64,000 nt of DNA from Nocardia nova (GCF_002933465.1 NZ_PSZE01000001.1:248001-312000); one strand, 5' to 3'; counted from the stretch's first letter, positions 23,842-34,380 are shown. Notes: generated from the sequence alone by a model not told the origin. Made by a program: numbers and translations.

Positions 23842-24993
23842 GTGACCGCGGCACTCGACACCAGAACCGGATTGCGAATCGGCCCCTACCCCGTCGATCC
23901 GCCGGTGGTGCTCGCGCCGATGGCGGGGATCACCAATGTCGCGTTCCGCAAACTGTGCCGCGAATTCGGCAGCCGCACCTCGATCTACGTCTGCGAGATG
24001 ATCACCGCCCGCGCGGTGGTCGAGCGGCACGAGAAGACGCTGCACATGATGGCCTTCGACGAGGACGAGCATCCCCGCTCGATGCAGCTCTACGGCGTCG
24101 ACCCGAAGACGCTCGGCGAGGCGGTGCGCATCATCGTCGGCGAGGGATGGGCCGACCACATCGACATGAACCTCGGCTGTCCCGTGAAGAAGGTCACCCG
24201 GCTGGGCGGGGGTGCGGCGCTGCCCTACAAGCGACGCTTGTTCGCCGAGATCGTGCGGGAGATGGTCGCGGCGGCCGAACCCGCCGGTGTTCCGGTGACA
24301 TTCAAATTCCGCATCGGCATCGACGACGACCATCAGACCTATCTCGACACCGGACGCATCGCAGAGGCCGAGGGCGCCGCCGCGGTGTCGCTGCACGCCC
24401 GTACCGCCGCGCAGCTGTATTCCGGCACGGCCGACTGGTCGGCCATCGCGCGGCTCAAGGAGGCCGTCACCACGATTCCGGTACTCGGCAACGGCGATAT
24501 CTTCAGCGCCGCAGACGCACTCGCGATGATCGCCGAAACCGGTTGCGACGGTGTGGTCGTCGGACGTGGCTGCCTGGGCAGGCCGTGGCTGTTCGCCGAG
24601 CTAAGCGCCGCACTGCGCGGGGAGCCGATTCCGGAGGGACCGCGACTGGGCCGGGTCGGCGAGATCCTGTACCGGCACGCGACGCTGCTCGTCGACCACG
24701 ACGGCGAAGACAAGGCCATGCGCGATATCCGCAAACATATGGCCTGGTACTTCATGGGCTTTCCGCTCGGTTCGCAGCTGCGCCGCAGCTTCGCGACCGT
24801 GGGCAGCCTGAGTCAGCTGCGCGAGCTGATCGACCAGCTGCCGCCGGATGTGCCGTTCCCCGCGGACGCGCAGGGACCGCGCGGGCGACAGGGCTCACCG
24901 GCCGCGAAGGTGGTACTGCCGGAGGGCTGGCTCGACGATCCCGAGGATCCCACCGTGCCCGCGGCCGCCGATGTGATGCACAGCGGAGGCTGA
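23842..24993 (+). CDS. dusB: tRNA-dihydrouridine synthase
   Basis: The 383-residue flavoenzyme reduces uridine to dihydrouridine in the tRNA D-loop. TIM-barrel motifs are LAPMAGITNVAFRKLCREFG, EMITARAVVER, the catalytic-cysteine segment MNLGCPVKKVTRLGGGAAL, VTFKFRIGIDDDH, LHARTAAQLYSGTADW, and the FMN-phosphate site GNGDIFSAADAL with DGVVVGRGCLGRPWLF. GTG 23842 gives VTAALDTRTG. A 25-residue proline/glycine-rich tail follows the domain. It matches Rv0823c in position. Confidence 0.93.
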   Translation: MTAALDTRTGLRIGPYPVDPPVVLAPMAGITNVAFRKLCREFGSRTSIYVCEMITARAVVERHEKTLHMMAFDEDEHPRSMQLYGVDPKTLGEAVRIIVGEGWADHIDMNLGCPVKKVTRLGGGAALPYKRRLFAEIVREMVAAAEPAGVPVTFKFRIGIDDDHQTYLDTGRIAEAEGAAAVSLHARTAAQLYSGTADWSAIARLKEAVTTIPVLGNGDIFSAADALAMIAETGCDGVVVGRGCLGRPWLFAELSAALRGEPIPEGPRLGRVGEILYRHATLLVDHDGEDKAMRDIRKHMAWYFMGFPLGSQLRRSFATVGSLSQLRELIDQLPPDVPFPADAQGPRGRQGSPAAKVVLPEGWLDDPEDPTVPAAADVMHSGG

Positions 24994-25169
24994 CGCGCAG
25001 GTACTCTCCGACCTGCGCCGACAGTGATGGCTGGTTTAGAAGTGGCCAACTGTGGCGTAATCGTTATCATGGCTGGGACCGATTCGGCCGGATGTGACTG
25101 CGCGTGCCGCCACCGGAGTGATGGAATCGACAGCTCCGGTCGCGACGAAGAGTGAAGTGAGGTTCGTTG

Positions 25170-27545
25170 GTGGGTGACGACGATCGGCGCGGGCGTTCGT
25201 CCCGGCCCGGAGGTCGCGCCCCGTGGGAGCGATACCCTGCGCCGGACTCCGACGACGCCCCCCGCAACCGGCGTGCGGACGAACCGCAGACCTCCAAGCC
25301 GATCACCGTCCACGACCTCGTCCAGCGGGTCGACAGTGAACGTATCGAGCGCCGCCGCAAGGACGAGGCCGCGGACAAACGCCGCGACGCCGGCGAGAGC
25401 GGCTCCGGCCGCGGTCGTAACGCGCAGCCAGAGAACGCCGGCCGTCCGGCCGGAAATCGCGGGCGCACAACGGATAACACCGCCCGGCCCGCCACCGGCG
25501 CGAACCGGACGGCCGGTCCCGGCAACCCGCGAGCCGCCCAGCCGGGGAATCCGCCCGGCCGGGGCGGCGGCGAACGCCGGGGCGACCCACGCGACCTCGC
25601 CCCCGGCGCCGGGCCACGCCCCGCCGCAGCCGGACCCGCGGCCCGCGGGAAGGCGGCGACCGGCGCATCGGGCGCCATCCCGAACGCACGCGGCCGCACA
25701 CCGGCCGACGGCACCGCTCCGGTCGGGCCGGGTACGGCCGCCGACCCGCGGCGCGTCGGGAGCGCATCCGATCCACGCGCAGCGTCGAAACCGGGGTCAC
25801 AACGACCGGAATCCACCGCAACGCGAAGTGGCGCACCGGTTTCCGCCGATGTACAGGCCACCGCGGTCCACCGCGCCCCGGCCGCCGACAGTCCGGTCGA
25901 TCGGCCGGCCGCCGGTAAGGCGCCCGTCGCCGAGCAGGTGACCGACCAGCTGCCCGTACCCGACGACGAATCCGGTGCGGAGGCAACAGCTTCCGTCGCA
26001 CCCGAGGTGGTCGGCAAGCCGCCGTTGTCACGACTGGCGGCGAGCAGGCAGCGCCGGCGGCGGCGCGCTCGGCTCGCGGCCCGGGTGACCACCTCGATGT
26101 GTGCGGTATTGGCCCTCGTCATGACCGGTGTCGGCTGGAACTATCTGCGCGCCACCGACAACGGTTTCACCCAGGTGTCGGCGTTGGACGAGAATTCCGC
26201 CGATATCATCGATCCCGGCGGCCAGACCGGTGACGAGAATTTCCTCATCGTCGGCACCGACACCCGCGCCGGCGTGGACAGCCAGCTCGGCGCCGGCACC
26301 ACCGACGATGCCGAGGGCGCCCGGTCCGACACCGTGATGCTGGTGCACATCCCGGCGAACCGCTCCCGCGTGGTGGCCGTCTCGTTCCCGCGCGACCTCG
26401 ACGTCAGTCGCCCCGAATGCGAGGGCTGGGACAACGAGAAGGCCAAATACACCGACGCGAAATTCCCCTCCGCGATCGGCGACAAGCTCAACGCCACCTA
26501 TGCCCTGGGTGGTCCGAAATGCCTGACCAAGGTGATTCAGAAACTGTCCGGTCTGAAGATCAGCCACTTCGTCGGCATCGACTTCAGCGGTTTCCAGTCG
26601 ATGGTCGACACCATCGGCGGGGTCGAGGTGTGCACCAACCGCCCGCTGGTCGACGAGGAACTCGGCACGGTGCTGCCGAACCCCGGCCGCCAGATCCTCA
26701 ACGGCCCCACCGCACTGGACTACGTCCGTGCCCGCCACGTGCAGGGTGAGGAACGCAGCGACTACGACCGCATCCACCGCCAGCAGCTGTTCCTGTCCTC
26801 GCTGCTGCGCAGTGCCCTGTCGTCGAAGGTGCTGTTCGACATCGGCAAACTCAACGGCTTCATCGGCGCGTTCAGCAGCCATGCCTTCATGGACAACGTC
26901 AACACCAAGGACCTGCTGATGCTGGGCCGCTCGCTGCAGAAGGTCAGCGCGGGCGCGATCACGTTCCTGACCGTGCCGACCGCCGGCACCACCTCCTACG
27001 GCAACGAGATCCCGCGCGAATCGGATATCAAGGCGATCTTCACCGCGATCATCGACGATCAGCCGCTGCCGGGTGAGAAGAAGGCGCCGGAACCGTCCAA
27101 GGCCGCGCAGGCGCCGGCCCCGCCGCAGTTGACCGCGGTGGATCCGAGCACGGTATCGGTGCAGGTCTCCAACGGTTCCGGAGTGACCGGCGTGGCGAGC
27201 ACGGCCGCGACGAGGTTCGCGGCCGACGGCTTCCAGATCTACAACGTCGGCAACTACTCCGGCGGCACGATCGACACCACTACGGTCCGCTACTCGGCCG
27301 GTCACGAGGCGGAAGCCGCGACGGTGGCCTCGGCGTTGCCGGGCGCGAAACTGGCCGTGGCCTCGGGACTGGGCAGCATCGTGGAGGTAGCGCTCGGCGC
27401 GGACTTCTCCGGCACCGTTGGCACGCCGACCGCCTTCGGCTCACCGGTTCCCGCCCCGGCCGCGACCACCGATGCCGCGGCGATGCCGGTCACACTCCCC
27501 TCCGATCTCGAACACGTCAACGCGGGTGACGACCTCTGCAAGTAA
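25170..27545 (+). CDS. LCP (LytR-CpsA-Psr) cell-wall ligase with LytR_C domain
   Basis: A 791-residue membrane protein. Residues 1 to about 285 form a long cytoplasmic disordered arm rich in Arg, Pro, Ala and Gly. One transmembrane helix (about 295-315, TTSMCAVLALVMTGVGWNYL) follows, then an extracytoplasmic LCP domain with GTDTRAG, RSDTVMLVHI, VSFPRDLDV, ALDYVRARHVQGEERSDYDR and HRQQLFL. A C-terminal LytR_C domain (VSVQVSNGSGVTGVAS) closes the protein. LCP enzymes attach arabinogalactan or other polymers to peptidoglycan. Synteny points to the Rv0822c position. GTG 25170 and TTG 25167 are both possible starts; GTGAGG lies 5-8 nt upstream. Confidence 0.9.
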   Translation: MGDDDRRGRSSRPGGRAPWERYPAPDSDDAPRNRRADEPQTSKPITVHDLVQRVDSERIERRRKDEAADKRRDAGESGSGRGRNAQPENAGRPAGNRGRTTDNTARPATGANRTAGPGNPRAAQPGNPPGRGGGERRGDPRDLAPGAGPRPAAAGPAARGKAATGASGAIPNARGRTPADGTAPVGPGTAADPRRVGSASDPRAASKPGSQRPESTATRSGAPVSADVQATAVHRAPAADSPVDRPAAGKAPVAEQVTDQLPVPDDESGAEATASVAPEVVGKPPLSRLAASRQRRRRRARLAARVTTSMCAVLALVMTGVGWNYLRATDNGFTQVSALDENSADIIDPGGQTGDENFLIVGTDTRAGVDSQLGAGTTDDAEGARSDTVMLVHIPANRSRVVAVSFPRDLDVSRPECEGWDNEKAKYTDAKFPSAIGDKLNATYALGGPKCLTKVIQKLSGLKISHFVGIDFSGFQSMVDTIGGVEVCTNRPLVDEELGTVLPNPGRQILNGPTALDYVRARHVQGEERSDYDRIHRQQLFLSSLLRSALSSKVLFDIGKLNGFIGAFSSHAFMDNVNTKDLLMLGRSLQKVSAGAITFLTVPTAGTTSYGNEIPRESDIKAIFTAIIDDQPLPGEKKAPEPSKAAQAPAPPQLTAVDPSTVSVQVSNGSGVTGVASTAATRFAADGFQIYNVGNYSGGTIDTTTVRYSAGHEAEAATVASALPGAKLAVASGLGSIVEVALGADFSGTVGTPTAFGSPVPAPAATTDAAAMPVTLPSDLEHVNAGDDLCK

Positions 27546-27643
27546 GCCACGCTCACCTGCGCCTACGTCACCGAGCGCCCCGGCACCGACGATTCACCCG
27601 CCGTTCGTGACTTGGTCAGAGCCGGGAACTAGTCTTTGGTTTC

Positions 27644-28315
27644 ATGCGTGTCATCTACAACGAACAAATGGCCGAACTCGCCGATCTGCTGGGCGAGATG
27701 GCCGGGCTGGCCGGCTCGGCCATGGAGCGGGCGACCCAGTCGTTGCTGCAGGCCGATATCGCCCTGGCCGAACAGGTGATCACCGAGTACGACCGGATCG
27801 CCGAGATGATCGCGCAGGCCGAGGAGAAGGCGTTCGCACTGCTGGCGCTGCAGGCGCCGGTGGCCGGCGACCTGCGACAGGTGGTCAGCGCCATCCAGAT
27901 CGTCTCCGATGTGAATCGGATGGGCGTGCTGGCGCTGCACGTGGCCAAGGTGGCCCGGCGTCGGCACCCGAACCACGCGCTCCCGGAATCGGTGAACGGC
28001 TACTTCGCCGAGATGGGCCGCATCGCGGTGAATATGGGCGCCGCCGCCAAGGAGGTCCTGGAGACGCGCGATCCGGAGCGGGCCGCGCAGCTCAACGAGG
28101 ACGACGAGGCGATGGACGATCTGCATCGCCACCTGTTCTCGCTGCTGATGGACCGCGAATGGAAGTACGGCGTGGCCGCCGCCGTCGATGTCACGCTGCT
28201 GGGCCGCTACTACGAACGCTTCGCCGACCACGCGGTCGAGATCGGCCGCCGGGTCGTCTTCCTCGTGACCGGTGTGCTGCCGCCCGACCCGGACACCGAA
28301 ACCGAGAAGATCTGA
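27644..28315 (+). CDS. phoU: Phosphate transport regulator PhoU (PhoY2-like)
   Basis: The 223-residue all-helical PhoU protein has two tandem three-helix repeats, each with a metal-binding signature of the family ([20 protein letters not shown] and [20 protein letters not shown]). It links Pst transporter activity to the SenX3/PhoR-type kinase and limits phosphate uptake. TAGTCT at 27630 with an 8-nt gap suggests a leaderless message. In mycobacteria phoY2 sits beside phoT; here an MFS gene lies between phoU and the pst operon, and the two are convergently arranged. Confidence 0.92.
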   Translation: MRVIYNEQMAELADLLGEMAGLAGSAMERATQSLLQADIALAEQVITEYDRIAEMIAQAEEKAFALLALQAPVAGDLRQVVSAIQIVSDVNRMGVLALHVAKVARRRHPNHALPESVNGYFAEMGRIAVNMGAAAKEVLETRDPERAAQLNEDDEAMDDLHRHLFSLLMDREWKYGVAAAVDVTLLGRYYERFADHAVEIGRRVVFLVTGVLPPDPDTETEKI

Positions 28316-28347
28316 GAAAGTGCTGTTCCGTGTCCCGCGCGGACGCC

Positions 28348-28376
28348 GCTGCCCGTCCGGTTCGCGGACGGGCAGC
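28348..28376. terminator. Bidirectional terminator between phoU and the MFS gene
   Basis: An 11-bp perfect stem, GCTGCCCGTCC with GGACGGGCAGC, loop GGTTCGC. Confidence 0.75.
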
Positions 28377-28382
28377 GAGCTC

Positions 28383-30080
28383 TCATGTGCCACTGAGGGA
28401 TTCGGCTCTTTCCGAGTTCTCCGAGGTCTCCGAGTTCTCCGAGGTCTCCGAGGGGCGGCCAACTGTCGCCGGGTCCTCCTCCGAGGTTCGGCCCAACAGT
28501 AGCGACGCGCCGCGCTCGGGCTTCCAGGGCAACAGCACCGCGACGAGCACCGCGCACACCAGCAGGGCGCCGACCGCCGCCCAGGATGCGGCCGCCGAGC
28601 CGGCCAGTGCGGCCACCTTCATGGCATGCACCAAGTCGGCTTTCGCACCGGCGAGGAACGGGCTGATCGGCGCCTTGACGATTTCCAGCACGCTGATGGG
28701 GGTGTCGCGAGCCAGGCTCTTCTGAGTCGGATTCATGATCGCGTCCGGGATCGCGTCGATGCGGCCGCCGACTCGACCGGTGTAGACCGAGGTCATGATC
28801 GAGCCGAGAACAGCGACGCCGAGGGTGCCACCCACCTCGCGGGTGGTGTCGTTGACGGCCGATCCGGCGCCCGCCTCCTCGATCGGCACCGCGCCCATGA
28901 TGGCTTCGGTGGCCGGTCCCTGCACGACGCCGAAGCCGATGCCCATCAGGACCATCGAGAGCAGAACCGTTCCCAGATAGGGTGTTTCGACGGTCACCCG
29001 GCCCGCGAAGAACATGCCGGCGGCCAGCAGGAGCAGGCCGCACACGACGGTGGCGGTGGTGCCGATGCGCTGCGCGGCCAGCGTCGCCGCGGGCGCGCCG
29101 AAGCCCACCGCGGCCGCGAAAGGCAATGAGTGGATGCCGAATTCGAGGGCGCTCAATTCCTTCACGCCCTGGAAGTACTGAGTGATCAGAAACAGGAATC
29201 CGAAGGCGCAGAAGTAGGAGACGGTGATCGCCAGGGCCGGAACCGAGAAGCGCCGGATCCGGAACAGCCGCATGTTCAGCACCGGTGATTCCACCCGCAA
29301 CTCCCAGATCACATACAGCGCGAGCAGAATCAGCGAGAGCGCGTAGCCGCCGACGCTGCGACCGGACAGCCAACCGTGCTTCGGCGCCTCGATGATCGTC
29401 CACACCAGCGTCGTGACCGCCACCAACGAGAGGCCGATGCCGAGCACGTCGAGCCGGCCGCTGCGATCGGCCCGCGATTCCGGCACGACGACGAGCACTG
29501 CCGCGATCGTGATCGCGGCGATCGGCACATTGATCCAGAACACGGCGTGCCAGCTGAAGTATTCGAGCAGCCAGCCTCCGGTCACCGGCCCGATCGCCAC
29601 CGCGATACCGGCCATGGCGGTCCACAGCGCGATGGCCGCGGCCCGGGCGCGCGCCTCCGGAAACAGGTTGATGATCAGGGCCAGCGTCGCCGGAAACACC
29701 GCGGCGGCGAAGACGCCCATGCCGGCCCGCGCGGCGATCACCTGGCCGAGGCCCGAGGACATCGCACCGGCGGCCGACATGACGGCCACACCCGCCAGGC
29801 CGATGATCATCAGCCGGCGGCGGCCGTAACGATCGCCCAGGTGCCCGAGCGGCAGCAGCAGCCCGGCGAAGGCCAGGGTGAACGCGTCCACGATCCACTG
29901 CAGCCCGCTCATCCGAGCCTGCAATTGCACCGCCATCGACGGCAGGGCGACATTGACCAGCGTGTTGTCCAGCACGACCAGCAGTTCGGCCAGACAGATC
30001 GCGACCAACGCGAAGATCCGCATGCGCGTCGCGATCGCAATCCCCTGCTGGGTCACAGTTCTCGCCGTTGACACCGACAT
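28383..30080 (-). CDS. MFS drug-exporter, DHA2 (EmrB/QacA) family, 14 TM
   Basis: A 565-residue transporter. Motif D1 is LVVLDNTLVNVALPSM in helix 1, motif A is GHLGDRYGRRRLM, and motif C-like GPVTGGWLLEYFSWHAVFWI is in helix 5, all typical of proton-coupled DHA2 exporters. The last 35 residues are a hydrophilic Ser-Glu-Thr repeat tail (SETSENSE units). AGGAGG lies 4 nt before ATG 30080. The promoter region contains TATAGT overlapping a CCGATCG dyad, suggesting repression by a TetR-type protein encoded elsewhere. It interrupts the otherwise conserved phoU-pst neighbourhood. Confidence 0.9.
   Translation of the reverse strand: MSVSTARTVTQQGIAIATRMRIFALVAICLAELLVVLDNTLVNVALPSMAVQLQARMSGLQWIVDAFTLAFAGLLLPLGHLGDRYGRRRLMIIGLAGVAVMSAAGAMSSGLGQVIAARAGMGVFAAAVFPATLALIINLFPEARARAAAIALWTAMAGIAVAIGPVTGGWLLEYFSWHAVFWINVPIAAITIAAVLVVVPESRADRSGRLDVLGIGLSLVAVTTLVWTIIEAPKHGWLSGRSVGGYALSLILLALYVIWELRVESPVLNMRLFRIRRFSVPALAITVSYFCAFGFLFLITQYFQGVKELSALEFGIHSLPFAAAVGFGAPAATLAAQRIGTTATVVCGLLLLAAGMFFAGRVTVETPYLGTVLLSMVLMGIGFGVVQGPATEAIMGAVPIEEAGAGSAVNDTTREVGGTLGVAVLGSIMTSVYTGRVGGRIDAIPDAIMNPTQKSLARDTPISVLEIVKAPISPFLAGAKADLVHAMKVAALAGSAAASWAAVGALLVCAVLVAVLLPWKPERGASLLLGRTSEEDPATVGRPSETSENSETSENSERAESLSGT
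28411..28452 (-). repeat. 9-bp tandem repeat encoding the MFS C-terminal tail
   Basis: Alternating units tccgagttc and tccgaggtc occur 4.7 times (two perfect 18-bp copies plus 6 bp). All are in frame and encode SENSET on the minus strand. Confidence 0.9.
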
Positions 30081-30091
30081 CCCGCCTCCTG

Positions 30092-30110
30092 ACTATAACG
30101 ATCGGTTTAG
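30092..30110 (-). promoter_or_regulatory. MFS gene promoter with CGATCG dyad
   Basis: The minus strand reads CTAAACCGATCGTTATAGT. TATAGT is a good -10 and overlaps an imperfect AACCGATCGTT inverted repeat, the sort of site used by TetR repressors of efflux pumps. The cognate regulator is not adjacent. Confidence 0.45.
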
Positions 30111-30232
30111 TTCAGAAGGAAGGTAACTGTTACCAAGAGTGTCAGACAACCGACTGCGGTATGAGATGAGGTAGCGCACATCCCGGCCTGTGCTGTGATA
30201 TGCGCCATAGCTGCCTATGCGCGCGCTAGCGA

Positions 30233-30259
30233 AAACCCCGTCCACCAGGGACGGGGTTT
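30233..30259 (-). terminator. Terminator of the pst operon
   Basis: On the minus strand an 11-bp perfect stem (AAACCCCGTCC with GGACGGGGTTT) runs into TTTTCGC, 67 bp after the pstB stop. Confidence 0.88.
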
Positions 30260-30325
30260 CGAAACACGGATGGAACCACGGATGGAACTCAGCCCGCGAT
30301 CACAGGGCTCAGCGACGCGGGAGAC

Positions 30326-31102
30326 TCACCCGAAGCGGCCGGAGATGTAGTCCTCGGTCGCCTTCTGGGTGGGATTGGAGAAGATCCGCTCGGTCTCGTC
30401 GATTTCGATGAGCTTGCCCGGCTTGCCCTGGGCCTCCAGGTTGAAGAACGCCGTCTGGTCACTCACACGCGCGGCCTGCTGCATGTTGTGGGTGACGATG
30501 ACGATCGTGTACTCCTTCTTCAGCTCGGAGATCAGATCCTCGATCGCCAGCGTGGAGATCGGGTCCAGCGCCGAACACGGCTCGTCCATCAGCAGCACAT
30601 CGGGCGAGACCGCGATCGCGCGGGCGATGCACAGACGCTGCTGCTGGCCGCCGGACAGGCCACCACCCGGCTTGTCGAGACGATCCTTCACCTCGTTCCA
30701 CAGGTTGGCGCCACGCAGCGAGCGCTCGGCGACCTCATCGAGCTCCTTGCGGTTGCGCACACCCTGCAGCTTCAGCCCGGCCACCACATTGTCGCGAATC
30801 GACATGGTGGGGAACGGGTTCGGACGCTGGAACACCATGCCGATGGTGCGCCGCACGCCGACCGGGTCGACCGCGGAGCCGTAGATGTCCTCGCCGTCGA
30901 GCAGCACCGCGCCCTCGACGCGGGCGTTCGGTGTCACCTCGTGCATGCGGTTGAGCGAACGCAGCACCGTCGACTTACCGCAACCGGACGGACCGATGAA
31001 AGCGGTAACGCTGCGCGGCAATACGGTCAGCGACACATCGGATACGGCATGAAATTTGCCGTAGTAGATGTTGAGATCTTTGACGTCGATCCGCTTGGCC
31101 AT
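30326..31102 (-). CDS. pstB: Phosphate ABC transporter ATP-binding protein
   Basis: The 258-residue ATPase has the Walker [11 protein letters not shown]-loop [13 protein letters not shown] signature [16 protein letters not shown], Walker [14 protein letters not shown] and switch [29 protein letters not shown] and the C-terminal sequence EDYISGRFG are PstB-specific. It energises the PstC/PstA channel for phosphate import. It is the last gene of pstSCAB, 19 bp after pstA, and corresponds to M. tuberculosis phoT in synteny. Confidence 0.96.
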   Translation of the reverse strand: MAKRIDVKDLNIYYGKFHAVSDVSLTVLPRSVTAFIGPSGCGKSTVLRSLNRMHEVTPNARVEGAVLLDGEDIYGSAVDPVGVRRTIGMVFQRPNPFPTMSIRDNVVAGLKLQGVRNRKELDEVAERSLRGANLWNEVKDRLDKPGGGLSGGQQQRLCIARAIAVSPDVLLMDEPCSALDPISTLAIEDLISELKKEYTIVIVTHNMQQAARVSDQTAFFNLEAQGKPGKLIEIDETERIFSNPTQKATEDYISGRFG

Positions 31103-31121
31103 TGTCGTATTCCGTTCGCTT

Positions 31122-32024
31122 CTATCGATTCCGCGTGAGCAGTTTGTTGACCACGGCCGCGCCGATGTACAGCAGGGCGATGATCAGGATCAGCGTCAGC
31201 GACGCGCCCCACACTCGCATCCGGCCGGCCGCTTCCGGGTTGGCCAGTTCCTGGTAGATCATCAGCGGCAGCGACGCCATGTTTCCGTTGAAGATGTCGA
31301 AGTTGATCGACTTCGAATAGCCGACGAGGACCAGCACCGGCGCGGTCTCCCCCATGACGCGGGCGACCGCCAGCAACATACCGCTGATCATGCCGGGCAG
31401 AGCGGTCGGCACGACGATCCGCAGAATCGTCTTCCATTTCGGGATGCCCAGGGCGTAGGAGGCCTCGCGCAATTCGTCGGGCACGAGTTTGAGCATTTCC
31501 TCGGTGCTGCGCACCACCACCGGCAACATCAGCAGCACCAGCGCCAGCGACACCGCGAAGGCCGACTGCGGGAAACCGAAGGTGGCGATCCACAGCGCGA
31601 AGACGAACAGCGCGGCCACGATCGAGGGCACACCGGCGAGGATGTCGACCATGAAGGTGGTCGTCTTCGCCAGCCAGCCGCGGCCGTACTCGACCAGATA
31701 CACGGCGGCCATGATGCCCAGCGGCACCGCGATCACCGCGGCGACCGCGGATTGCACGATCGTTCCGTAGATCGCGTGGTACACACCGCCCGCGAACTGG
31801 TCGGGCAGCACGCCCTTCTGCGACTTGGTCCACCAACCGCTGGTGACGATCGCGTGAAAACCCTTGCTCAGCACCAGAATCAGCACCCAGCCCAGCGGGA
31901 CCAGCGCGATGCCGAAGCATAGCCACATGACCGAGGTGGCGAGGTTGTTGCGGACCTTGCGGCCCATGCTCACGTGGCGGAACGTGGGCGCCTTGATCGG
32001 CTTGTCCAACGTGGTGGTCATCAC
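31122..32024 (-). CDS. pstA: Phosphate ABC transporter permease PstA
   Basis: A 300-residue inner-membrane permease with six predicted helices. The EAA loop is [17 protein letters not shown], and [17 protein letters not shown] and [15 protein letters not shown] are PstA-like. It forms the translocation pore with PstC. Its ATG overlaps the pstC stop by 4 bp, and pstB follows. Confidence 0.95.
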   Translation of the reverse strand: MMTTTLDKPIKAPTFRHVSMGRKVRNNLATSVMWLCFGIALVPLGWVLILVLSKGFHAIVTSGWWTKSQKGVLPDQFAGGVYHAIYGTIVQSAVAAVIAVPLGIMAAVYLVEYGRGWLAKTTTFMVDILAGVPSIVAALFVFALWIATFGFPQSAFAVSLALVLLMLPVVVRSTEEMLKLVPDELREASYALGIPKWKTILRIVVPTALPGMISGMLLAVARVMGETAPVLVLVGYSKSINFDIFNGNMASLPLMIYQELANPEAAGRMRVWGASLTLILIIALLYIGAAVVNKLLTRNR

Positions 32025-33085
32025 CCGTTCACCTTCCCGCCGGCGGCGATCCGAGCCAGGGCATTGACGACGAAGGTCAACGCGAACAGTACGAAGCCCG
32101 CCGCGATATAGGCGCCGGTCGGCAGCGCCTGGCTGAATTCCGAAGCGGCCGAGGCGATCTTGGAGGCGAAGGTGTAGCCACCGTCGAACAGCGACCAGTG
32201 GCCGGGGGACGCGGCGGTGCGCAGCACGATCAGCACCGCGATGGTTTCACCGAGCGCGCGGCCGAGCCCCAGCATGGAACCGGCGATCACACCGCTGCGG
32301 CCGTACGGCAGCACGGTCATCCGCACCACCTCCCACTTGGTGGCGCCCAGGGCCTGCGCGGCCTCGATGTGCGCGCGGGGAGTCAGATGGAAGACCTCGC
32401 GGCTGACCGAGGTGATGATCGGCAGGATCATCACCGCGAGCACGACACCAGCGGTGAAGATCGTGCCACCGCCGCTGATGGACACGTTGCCGTCCTTGAA
32501 CAGGAAGAACCAGCCCAGTTTGTCGTTCAGGAACTGCTCGAAGGGCGCCAGCTTCTCGGCCAGCACCAGGAAACCCCACAGACCGAACACGATCGAAGGC
32601 ACCGCCGCGAGCAGATCCACCAGCATCGCGAACGGACGCGACAGCACCTTCGGCGCGTACTGCGTCAGGAACAGCGCGATACCGACGCCGAGCGGCACGG
32701 CGATCAGCAATGCCAGCAGCGAACTCAGCACCGTGACCATGAACAGGTCGCGGATGCCGAAGTGCATGTTGTCGGCATTGGTGACGTTGAACTCGGCACT
32801 GGTGAAGAAGTTCGCCTTGTTCGCCGCGACCGACGGCACCGCGCGAATCAGCAGAAACAGCGCGATGAGCGCGATCGCCGCGACGATCGTCGCCCCGGCG
32901 GCCGTGGCCAGGGAACGGAAAACGGTCTCTCCCCGGCGGCTGTCGCCGCCGGTGTCGCGACCGGCCGGCTTGTTGCTCGACTCACTCGGCATGGAGGAAG
33001 TATCTCCCGGCGGGACTTCATTGCCCGACCGCGGGCCGGTCGAATCCGACTGGCCCGCGGCGGTGACTTCGTCGTGGACGGTCAT
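32021..33085 (-). CDS. pstC: Phosphate ABC transporter permease PstC
   Basis: The 354-residue permease begins with about 50 hydrophilic residues (rich in Ser, Gly, Asp) before the first helix. This is longer than enteric PstC but common in actinobacteria. Conserved parts are [20 protein letters not shown], the EAA loop [20 protein letters not shown] and [15 protein letters not shown]. It pairs with PstA. It starts 13 bp after the pstS stop, so both are on one transcript. Confidence 0.94.
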   Translation of the reverse strand: MTVHDEVTAAGQSDSTGPRSGNEVPPGDTSSMPSESSNKPAGRDTGGDSRRGETVFRSLATAAGATIVAAIALIALFLLIRAVPSVAANKANFFTSAEFNVTNADNMHFGIRDLFMVTVLSSLLALLIAVPLGVGIALFLTQYAPKVLSRPFAMLVDLLAAVPSIVFGLWGFLVLAEKLAPFEQFLNDKLGWFFLFKDGNVSISGGGTIFTAGVVLAVMILPIITSVSREVFHLTPRAHIEAAQALGATKWEVVRMTVLPYGRSGVIAGSMLGLGRALGETIAVLIVLRTAASPGHWSLFDGGYTFASKIASAASEFSQALPTGAYIAAGFVLFALTFVVNALARIAAGGKVNG

Positions 33086-33098
33086 TGGGGTTTCGCAA

Positions 33099-34211
33099 TC
33101 AGGAGATGGCGTTGATCGCGGTGGTCAGCTTGGTCTTGAACGCATCCGGGATCGGCACGTAGCCGGAGTCCTCGAGTCCGTTCTGACCGTTGGTGATCGC
33201 CGAGGTCAGGAACGCCTTGACGGCCTTGCCGGTGTCGGCGTCGGCGTACTTCGAGCACACGATCTCGTAGGTGGCCAGCATGATCGGGTAGGCGCCCGGA
33301 TCGGTCGGCTTGTAGAACGAGTTGGTGTCGATGATCAGGTCGTTGCCCTCACCGACGATCTTCGCGGCGGCGATGGCCTTACCGGCCGACTCCGCGTTCA
33401 GCGGCACCGGCTTCACGGCGGCATCGGTGATGATCTGCGCGGTGGACAGGTTCTGCGACCGCGCGAAGGACCACTCGTTGTAGGTGATGGAGCCCTTGGT
33501 GCTCTTGATGGCGGCCGAGGTGCCCTCGTTGCCCTTCGCGCCCTCGCCGACACCGCCGGCGAACGCCTTGCCGGCGCCCTTGCCCCACGCGCCGTTGGAG
33601 GCGGCGTCCAGGTAGCGCTGGAAGTTGTCGGTGGTGCCCGACTCGTCACTGCGGAAGATCACGTGGATCTGGTCCGAAGGCAAGTTCACGCCCTGGTTCA
33701 GGCCCTTGATCGCCGGGTCGTCCCACTTCGTGATGGTGCCGTTGAAGATCTTCGCCGCCGTCGGGCCGTCGAGGGTCAGGTTGGTGACACCGTCGAGGTT
33801 GTAGGTGATGGCGATCGGTCCGAAGACCGTCGGCAGGTTCCAGGCCGGTGCGCCACAGCGGTCGGCGGCCTTCTTCGGCTCGTCCTTCTTCGGGTCCAGC
33901 GCCGAGTCCGAACCACCGAAATCGGTCTGACCGCCGACGAACTCGTTCACGCCGGCGCCGGAGCCGCTGGAGGTGTAGTCCAACTTGGCGCCGTCGCAGT
34001 TCTGCTCGTAGGCGGCGATGAAGCGGTCCATCGCGTTCTTCTGAGCGGAGGATCCGCTGGCCTTGAGAGCCTTCTTGCCACCGCAGGCCACATCGACCTT
34101 GGTGGCGTTACCGGTCGCGGCCGAGTTGTCGTCGCTACCACAGGCAGTCAGTGTCAGAGTGCCGGCTGCCGCCAGCACGCCGAGGAGAGCGCCGCTGCGC
34201 TTGAAATTCAC
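33099..34211 (-). CDS. pstS: Phosphate-binding lipoprotein PstS
   Basis: A 370-residue lipoprotein. The signal peptide ends in the lipobox LTLTAC at about residue 24, giving an acylated Cys. Phosphate-binding motifs are [39 protein letters not shown] and [16 protein letters not shown]. It captures periplasmic-side phosphate for PstCAB. GTG 34211 is chosen since GGAGGAACAG precedes it and the signal peptide starts directly; upstream in-frame sequence lacks signal features. A PHO box lies about 140-170 bp upstream, so phosphate starvation induction is expected. Confidence 0.95.
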   Translation of the reverse strand: MNFKRSGALLGVLAAAGTLTLTACGSDDNSAATGNATKVDVACGGKKALKASGSSAQKNAMDRFIAAYEQNCDGAKLDYTSSGSGAGVNEFVGGQTDFGGSDSALDPKKDEPKKAADRCGAPAWNLPTVFGPIAITYNLDGVTNLTLDGPTAAKIFNGTITKWDDPAIKGLNQGVNLPSDQIHVIFRSDESGTTDNFQRYLDAASNGAWGKGAGKAFAGGVGEGAKGNEGTSAAIKSTKGSITYNEWSFARSQNLSTAQIITDAAVKPVPLNAESAGKAIAAAKIVGEGNDLIIDTNSFYKPTDPGAYPIMLATYEIVCSKYADADTGKAVKAFLTSAITNGQNGLEDSGYVPIPDAFKTKLTTAINAIS

Positions 34212-34349
34212 CTGTTCCTCCGGGAAACGCTTCGTACGCGTCCGATCCCTCAACGACCGGACGAGTCCTGTGGGTGGCCGTTCGCAGAGAACTTGCGCAC
34301 CGAGCAGCGAATGCCGCCCACGATCAAGGTAGATTCGCCCGGTTGACAG

Positions 34350-34380
34350 CGGGACCTGGGCAAGTGAACGCAGAGTGAAC
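34350..34380 (-). promoter_or_regulatory. PHO box upstream of pstS
   Basis: The minus strand carries 11-nt direct repeats GTTCACTCTGC and GTTCACTTGCC followed by a weaker CAGGTCCCGCT. The GTTCAC-type 11-mer repeat is the described actinobacterial PhoP site. Confidence 0.8.

Noticed and set aside
22537..24396. A 619-codon minus frame over desA and dusB
   Set aside because: Di-iron and TIM-barrel motifs lie on the plus strand; the frame has no recognisable domain.
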